Positions 56,788-64,000 of a stretch of 64,000 nt of DNA are shown one piece after another (the first letter of the stretch is position 1; every line of letters starts with the position of its first letter). Position numbers and translations under genes: made by a program. Under the pieces are notes generated by a model. The model saw only the letters and a program-made list of their open reading frames with translations. It had not been told where the DNA came from and did no database searches. Origin of the DNA: Hordeum vulgare subsp. vulgare (taxonomy: Eukaryota; Streptophyta; Magnoliopsida; Poales; Poaceae); assembly GCF_904849725.1 (NCBI RefSeq), contig NC_058523.1:339057948-339121947 (forward strand), given 5' to 3'.

Positions 56788-59700
56788 TGTCACATCCCTG
56801 ACACCTTAATCAAGTTAGCATTGTGCTCATATCTTCTTTCCATTGCATCTAGGAAATTTTCAACAAGAACAAAGTAAGTGGTGAAGGAAAACTCAAAAAC
56901 CCTAGCCACTTCTCAAATTCAAAGGAATTACAAACTTATTCAAATCAATGAACCCAAAATGGCCTCAAGAAAAGTTCAACTTTTCTGATAATTCTTGAAA
57001 ACAAATAAGCAATGAAGAAAACCATTTTCTTAATACTTTTGTCATTTTAAATAAATGCAAAACACTACTGGTTTCAAGTTTTAAATTTGAATTAAAAAAT
57101 ATATAGTTTCCAAAAATGGTGAAAACTTTATGGGTGATTGGAAATATTCCAACTAACACCCCAGCATTTTTCAAACTATTTATAGTTTGCTGGTAAAGCC
57201 AAAATAAATGGAAAGCAATGTCAATAAATAAAACAGAAACAAAATAGAAAGAAAAGGGGAAAAACCTACCTGTCGCGTGAGGAGGCCCAGCCCACCAGGG
57301 GCAGGGTTGTCTTCTTCCTCTGCCTTCTGGCAGAGGGGAGATCAACCACGGCGGCCCCCTCCACCTCCTGCTTCGCCGTGGCGACCTCCGGTGCCCCCCA
57401 GGACAGCGCGACAGCAGGGTTATCCTCCCCGAGCCCGTCTCTATCCGTTCCCGTGCTCCAACTCCCCCCTCCTCTCGGGATCTCTCCTCCCTCCTCCTGC
57501 CGCCATTGCCAAGAGCTCGAGCTCGAGCCGCCGTGCCCCTAGCCACAAGACCTTCCTCCCGAGTAGTCCAGTAGCTCCGCCTCGACGAGTTGGTTCTCCC
57601 TGCAAAGGCCGAAGCCTCCCCGAGCCCTGCAACGCCCCCAACGCCATCGTCTTCAACCTTCAGCCACCGGCAAATCGACGGTGAAACGCCAGCTACAGCC
57701 CCTCCCCGAACAGTCTGAGCCTAGCTTCACCTCCACCATGAGCCTGCGATCATTTCCCCTCTTCTTCCCCTCGGATTCATGCCCCCTACCCACTGGACCA
57801 TCAAACCCGAACTTCGGCAGCTGCCTCGGCTTATCGCCGGCTTGCTCCGGCCACCCATAGCCCTCCCTGAGGCCAGTGCTAGATGAGGTCGAGCCTGGGG
57901 ATCATCCCAGTGCTCCCGGTAACCGTTTCCGAGCACCACAGCACGAGATAGCCCGTCTCCAGCGAAGTTCTGCCGCGGATCTGGTCGCCGCCGGTCAGAC
58001 TCCGGCGGGGGACGACGTGGCCGACCTAACCCCAGTAGTTTAGCACTAATCACTCGCTGACAGTGGGCCCCAGGCCAAGTCAAACCCACTTAGGGGCTGG
58101 TCAGCGCGGGATTAGCTCCTCAGACGCTGACCAGTGGGTCCCCCCTGTCAGGTTTGACCTGATCAAGTCAGTTGACCTGCTGACGCCATGATGATGTAGT
58201 TATGACGCAATAAGTGAATTTCTGATTTAAAAGAATTCCAGAAAAATGCTAAAACTTCTAAAAATCATAGAAATTAATCTGTAACTCCAATGAAAATAAT
58301 TTATATATGAAAAAGTATCAGAAAAATTCAGGAAATCTGAATATGTCATTTTCAAACATGTTTGAAAATGTTACTGAACCCAAACATATAGATTAATGAA
58401 TAAGTTAACTTTCATAAATACTTTGGAGATGGAATTTGGAAATTATTTAAATTCCACCTCAAATGGTATGACCAAACATTGTCCAAATCACAAACCAGCA
58501 ACCTAACATGTCATTTCCATGCATGTTAAAAGCAAGTTGATCTGAGCATCACGTCGAATCAATTAAAATGGTATTCGAGAATACCTCGTTTGAAGTGATA
58601 TTTGAATTTGATTCAAATCAACTTCAAACCTAATAAATGTTAGCTATAATAGTATACCACCTTGCATCCTCATGCCATGCTCATGCATCATCTTGTTGCA
58701 CATGATTGTTATTGATTGTTGTCATTCCTTTCGGTAGGCTCCGCTCCCCCGGATTCCACCGAATATCCGACTGACGGATATTGTCCCTCCTCTGAGCAAC
58801 AAGGCAAGCAACCATTTTGATCATCCCGATAAATCCCATGTTCTCGCTCCTGCACTTACTTATTGCATTAGGATCAAATGCTTCAAATGCTTTTGCCACG
58901 TTAGTTGAACCCACTTCCTTTGCATGACCTATCCCTGTCACAGTAAATAGCTGAACCATGCAACCTAGCATACCTGGTAGTTGCTTGAGCCATGATGTGC
59001 CTTATCCTGCTATGCTTAGAGTTGTGTATGGTCTGTCATCTGGGAGATGAGCAGAATTGTGAGAATGTGTTCAGTAAGTAAAGGTTGTGTGTTGAACCTG
59101 ATTTGGTAAATGTACCGGTGAAAGGCTGTGTAGGAGTACATGGCGGGTTGTTTCATTGGAACCGTCCTTAGGAACTGAGTTCCGTGTATGTAATCCAAGA
59201 CTAGATACTACCACACGTTGGGATACTTAATTGACCCTCTCGACTTATTAATCGCTTAGTACTCAGTCCAGGAGTTGCAAGTAGTTTCTGGTGTTTATAG
59301 TTATGCTGCAGGCCATGCATAGCGCTGACCTGAGACGTGGGCTGTGATGCGGTAGGCAGTGGCACAGTGTACCAAGTGGCACCCGGATGGTGGGCTTGGG
59401 AACCCTGCGCACATCGTTTGAGGCCGTGGCTGAAACCTCGGCCGGACTTCCATGCGGGTTACTCTCAGATAGGCGATAAACCTGGACTAGCTACTAGTGT
59501 GATTAACGGTCGTGGCCGACTCCCTCGCTGGGCTTCCGCTTGAAGGTTGCCGAGGTGCATGACGTGCACATGGCGATAAGTGGCGAGAGCGTGTCTGAAA
59601 AAGTACACCCCTGCAGGGTTAAGATCTATTCGAATAGCCGCGTCCGCGGATATGGACTACTTGGAGACATATGTTGTTCATAGATAACTTCAATGGCTAC

Positions 59701-60793
59701 TCATAAAATTGCCAAGATAAGCATGAGTGTCGTGGGCGGCATTTCCGTATGGAGACGGAATGATTCCACGATGGAGTATTGTTGTGGTGTTAGTGGACTC
59801 GTGTGCGAGAAATCAAGTTGTTAAATTTTGTTTTAAAATGTAAGTTGTCTCGCCACAAGTCAAATGTTGGCTTTCCGCATGAAACCCCACAATTCCTTAT
59901 TGATACATTGCATGAGTAGATAGTTATCCTAAAGTCTTGCTGAGTACATCCGTACTCATGTTTGTTTAATAATTGTTGCAGAGGTTGTTAATGACCCTAA
60001 TGGAGGGTTCTTCCTAGACATCGACGACGACGAGTAGCTGGTGTCCCAGCTACGATCTGGCCCTAGGTTGGGTCTGTAGTATAGTCAGGCCATGTGCCTT
60101 CTAGTTTCACCTGTCTGTACTCACACAGCTTTAAACACTTACGCTGGCTTGTAACTGAATGACTGCTATGATGGGTCGTGATACCTTACTATGTAATATT
60201 ATGTGTGTGGCTCTTCCGAGCCTTTTAAATAAAGCTTGTATGTTTATGGTTATGTTGTGATGCCATCGATGTATCTATACATATCGGTATGCCATGCGTA
60301 CGTGTGCCGTACTTGATATGTATGGGGTTCGATTACCTAGCCGTAAACTTTAGTAGCACTCCTTACAGGGAAATGCCCCTTTGTGATCAAACGAGCCATG
60401 GTAGTTCGCTACTGCTCCGGACACATTGGTTGACCGGCGTGTGTCCTTCTTAGCTGCTGTGTCTGTCCCCTCTTGGGAAATGTCACGCGATGTAATGGAG
60501 TCCTTGTAGCTTGCTACGACTCATCTACATTCGCTGGTGACCGACACCTGCTTTGCTGGGTCATGTATGCATGTCCCTGTGCGGAACTGCCACTTTGGTT
60601 TATGACTAGACATGTCGATCCGGGTTCTTTGTCATTGGATTGCTAGCAACACAATTGCATACGTGAGTCAAAAGGCGCAAACGGTCCCGGCTAAGGTAAG
60701 GCTGCAGCCGTGGGGTTAACCGTGCGTGAGACTGCAAAGGGATGCGATGTGTTACAGGCTAGATTCCTATGGCTTAGGATCGGGGTCCCGACA
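56788..60793 (+). mobile_element. 4-kb solo LTR of a second gypsy-type family
   Basis: 4006 bp from TGTCACATCCCTGACACC to GGATCGGGGTCCCGACA, TSD TGGAA, no internal domain. Architecture parallels the host LTR: AT-rich start, GC-rich leader-like part (57260-58050), non-coding middle, a short coding-like exon near the 3' end, and a polyadenylation-like AATAAA at 60228. The long minus-strand frame 57546-56965 and the plus-strand frame 57277-57684 are GC by-products. Family not recognised. Confidence 0.82.
59981..60037 (+). other. Coding-like terminal mini-exon in the 4-kb solo LTR
   Basis: After an acceptor-like AATTGTTGCAG the frame reads EVVNDPNGGFFLDIDDDE and stops at TAG (60035-60037). Its position, acidic nature and DP(N/D)G motif parallel the exon at 48711 in a different LTR family. 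Confidence 0.35.
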
Positions 60794-63661
60794 TGGAATC
60801 ATCCCAGGAATCCACTGGTGGAATTAAATTTCACTTTGGAGCAACTTCGTAAACTGTCATTTTTCTGTCTTGATGCTATGTTTAGAGCTTGGTGCCATGT
60901 GGTTTGTTGGGCCTATGAGGATGAATCCTTGATGTGGCAACAGTGGGTGAACCCCTCTACAGCATGGTAGTTTTGTTTTGCTCATAGGAGTTTGTATGTG
61001 GTAGTTGTGCCTTGTCAAAGTTGACATGTGGCTGAAATTGTCACCTTTGTGGAAATATGTGATTTTCACTAAGTCTGAGAATCTGCTGTTATTTTCTTCC
61101 CTTGTTGATTTGGTTGAAAAAGCTCATGTGTTGGGCATCAGCCCTTGCAATCAACTAGAGAGTTGGAGACTTTGTGTTTGTCTAGCTCTCTATTAAATTT
61201 CATGCACTTTCACTTCCTGTAGATATCATTTTGGAGGCTGCCAAAATGCTTCAGAGCATAAGCAGCTGGAAAAAATGTGAGATTTTCACTAAGTCCCAGA
61301 AATCTGTTATTTTTGTCCAAGTTAGTGCATGTAGATCTTCTTGTGTGTGACTCCTTTGTTTCATCTTCTTTCTCAGGCTTGTAGAGGTTTTGAATGGCTT
61401 TTGCCACATATCTTGTTTGGCACATTTGGGTGGCTGTAGGTACTTTGAATGTTGTAGGCAAAATGCCATGATGATGTTAAAAACAGATTGCATAGATTTG
61501 TTGTTTTGAAGCTTGTGAATGCATAGTTGATGGTGTGGTGTGATTCCAAGCACCACCCCACTTCTAGTTGTTTGTTTGATCATGTGGCAACCTGGTTACA
61601 CCAGAGAAGTGCCATTGGAGTGCGCTTGTGGATGATTTGAACCGTAGGACTCCATATCTTGTTTCGTAGTTTCCGGTTGATCCGGAGCTCCGTTCTCTAC
61701 TTTCTTTATATGTTTTTGCATCGTTTTCTCGTGATGCACCTGTTCATGTCATCCTCATGCATGTCAAGGTAGCTTAGTGTGAAGTTCTGTCCAAAAGTTT
61801 ATCTTCTCCTCTCATGCATATGCAAGTGACTATAATAGTGGTGCATGATTCATTCTCATCTCATGCATCATGTTGTATGTTGCATCATGTTGTGTTGGTG
61901 TTCATTGGCTGATATTTGTATCTTGGGTAGCACCGGAATCGGAGAGCGAGTGCGTTAATTCTGGAGAGTACGTGCAGGACGATCAAGAGCAGTTCCAAGC
62001 TGAAGACATCACATGCAAGATGACTGTGACCTTGATACCGTATCTAGCTTTGTTATGCTTAGAATCACATTTCCTTCGATATATGCTCGATGCCTACCAC
62101 TTAATAAAATGCCTCCTGTTTATGACATGAAACCCAAACACCATCCCCTCCTAGCTAATGATGTTTGCCTAAGTAGGCATGCTCAGCTTCTAATGATTAG
62201 CTTTGCTAGTTGCAGGTGCCAGCTGTCTCTTGTGATAACATGAGTATTTGATATCATTATGTTTAAACTGCTATTAATTAATGCACCTATATACTTGGTA
62301 AATGACAGAAGGCCTAGCCTTTTGCCGAGTAATTTGTTCCGTTATTGCCGCCTTAGTTTCGGCTACCAGTGTTTGATTCCATAACTTATCGCTCCCAACA
62401 CGTTCGGGGTTGTTATGGGGACCCCCTTGATAAATCGTGTAGTGTTAAGGCTTGTCCGGCAGGACCCAACCTTGGTTTTAATTCGCTAATCTACTAATAA
62501 TAATTTGCATAGGGAATAGCTACCCCGAGGATTTAATCAACAACCCGGGCCAGTGCTCCTCATGAGCGTTGGTCCAAAGCTAGAGCCACTTGCGGGGCCA
62601 CCCGGGGCAACTCGGGGGATGTCTATCCGGCCACCGTACGTAGTTCTCATCCGTCGTGTCGTGAGACTGAGATACGCGGCTCTTATCGGGGTCATCGACA
62701 CGACAGGAGGTCCTCTATATTTGCCTTACCTTAGCGATATATCTTGCGTATAGGAATCCCGGTGAAACTTTGGGTCTCCCCAGAGTTGAGGTTTTCTTCT
62801 AAGGAATCCGACGAAATCACGAGATTCGTGATAGAGGATTACTTTGCGGCCCGTGACCATTTGTGATGGACTAGTTGGAGCACCCCTGCAGGGTTTAATA
62901 TTTCAGAAAGACGTGCCCGCGGTTATGTGGCAACATGGATAATTTGTTAACATCCGGTTCTAGATAACTTGAACTAACTCTAATAAAACTGCCAACTGTG
63001 TGCGTAACCGTGACTATCTCTTTTGAAGACCTCTCTTCGATCGGGAACACGGCGGGGTTATGTTTGACGTAAGTAGGTGTTCAGGATCACTTAGTGATCA
63101 CCTAGTCTTCGACCGCTCGCGTTGACCACCACATCTATAACTTGAATCTTCGTAAGTTAGCCACCATAAATGCTTAGGATGTTGCAACCTAAACACTGAA
63201 CCTTCCTCACCTAATAACTTGACTAGTTTCGGTACCAAGGTCATCGATTGCTGAGTCCCTGTGGCTCACAGTTTACTACAACACCCCAACAGGTACAGGT
63301 ACGCCCAACGCAGGTGATCCCGATGGCACGCAGCTAGCGTGGCAGTACGATGAGGAGAACGACCGCCTGTACGTGAACTAACCAGAAGACTCAGGCCGCG
63401 GTCGTGATCATGGGCGAGCATGCGGGATATCATAGTTTTTTCCTTGTTTCATGTAGCCCTTAGCGGGACATCTTGTCTGAATAATTGTGTGAATGTAACT
63501 CTGATATTATACTATGTGAGATGGCAAAGGCATGCCCTATTTGTCAATCTTAATTTATGTATGTGCTATGATTATATCGCTTGCGAAACACTTAGATGCG
63601 CCTCTTTCCCTTTTGGGGCATCGCCCCCTAAATAAGAAAGGGTCGCATCTTAGTCGTTACA
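60794..63661 (+). repeat. Right gypsy LTR, part 2
   Basis: Colinear with 46205-49080 of the left LTR, same TTACA end, followed by TSD GATAG. The mini-exon equivalent is at 63301-63381, ending at an early TAA. Confidence 0.9.
63301..63381 (+). other. Coding-like terminal mini-exon in right gypsy LTR
   Basis: Reads TPNAGDPDG, then TQLAWQYDEENDRLYVN and TAA. Most differences from the left copy change the residue, so there was no visible protein-level constraint after insertion. Confidence 0.35.
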
Positions 63662-64000
63662 GATAGTGATTGACATAGTTCTCTAAACTCACTGTCACCA
63701 AGCTACTCGAGCTTCGTGATGAACTATAGTATATCAGGGATGCACAAGATGATCCCTGAGTTATTCGTGATGTTTGACACCGCGAAAGTAGAAGTCAAGT
63801 AGGAGCGTCAATCATTGACGGTTAGTAAAACCACTAGTTTCGAGAAGGGCAAGGGCAAGGAGGGATATTTCACGAATGGCAAACCAGTTGCTGCTCTAGT
63901 GAAGAAACCCAAGGTTGAACCCAAACGTGAGACTAAGTGCTTCTATTATGAGGGAACGATCACTCAAGCGGAACTACCCTAGATACTTGGTAGATAAGAA
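63662..64000 (+). pseudogene. gag: Copia D gag, C-terminal part
   Basis: The continuation of copia D after the gypsy insertion, in disturbed frame: TTSFEKGKGKEGYFTNGKPV, AALVKKPKVEPKRETKCFYY, the basic tail before the zinc knuckle. The knuckle itself is degenerate (CFYYEG). It runs out of the window; pol of copia D would follow. Confidence 0.75.

Larger units (their letters stand above)
43874..63661 (+). mobile_element. Chromovirus-type gypsy element with 5.2-kb LTRs
   Basis: LTRs begin TGTAATGCCCCAAGTGTAAC and end TCTTAGTCGTTACA; TSD GATAG. Interior: degenerate tRNA-Met-type primer site, about 1 kb leader, gag-protease-RT-RNase H-integrase with a C-terminal chromodomain, and a purine-rich tract. 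The gene order and chromodomain place it among chromoviruses, probably the Tekay clade. The right LTR carries a 4-kb solo LTR. The element interrupts gag of copia D. I do not recognise the family name. Confidence 0.93.

Noticed and set aside
57277..57684. 135-codon plus-strand frame and the 193-codon minus-strand frame 57546-56965
   Set aside because: GC-rich part of the 4-kb solo LTR; Pro/Arg/Ser composition without domain; probably leader-like sequence.
1..64000. An intact single-copy host gene
   Set aside because: All coding-like sequence belongs to transposable elements or to captured fragments with stops or missing domains.

Overview
The window looks like intergenic DNA of a large grass genome, most likely Triticeae (wheat, barley, rye or Aegilops). 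The copia elements have the LTR termini, tRNA-iMet primer site and polyprotein motifs I know from the BARE1/Angela/WIS group. There are very long gypsy LTRs, a Stowaway MITE, and no intact host gene. Family names are from memory and were not searched.

Layout. (1) Positions 1-22505: an old DNA-transposon-like block with a multi-exon, minus-strand gene carrying a plant-mobile-domain-like region and an Ulp1-type (C48) cysteine protease domain with a visible His/Asp/Cys triad. It also has five tandem units of about 403-429 bp, a 130-bp tandem array, and a 23-bp-period minisatellite at both ends. A non-autonomous gypsy element (2416-10449, TSD ATGAG, Sabrina-like) sits inside it and encodes only gag-protease. 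(2) 22506-24327: two adjacent PIF/Harbinger-like elements sharing a TTA target site; the first holds a piece of an F-box gene. (3) 24328-43873 plus 63662-64000: a mosaic of copia elements. Element D (plus) is the outer host. Element B (minus) lies against it and contains a gypsy-type solo LTR (27365-28722, TSD TGAAA) and the nearly complete plus-strand element C (31080-39853). An LTR is also split and re-joined in inverted orientation near 25165. (4) 43874-63661: a chromovirus-type gypsy element (TSD GATAG) with 5.2-kb LTRs, inserted in the gag of copia D. Its right LTR is interrupted by a 4-kb solo LTR (56788-60793, TSD TGGAA).

Every polyprotein is broken by stops, frameshifts or catalytic-residue changes, so no element here is likely to move by itself. 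From TSDs and interruption, the transposase-type block and copia D are the oldest layers. Copia B, copia C, the gypsy elements and the solo LTRs are later.

The features I find least explained are these: tRNA-like A-box/B-box modules repeated in the giant LTRs; short coding-like terminal exons just upstream of the LTR 3' ends, in both LTRs of the gypsy element and in the unrelated solo LTR; a 25-base hairpin shared between those two families; and the tandem exon-like repeats of the Ulp1-type gene.
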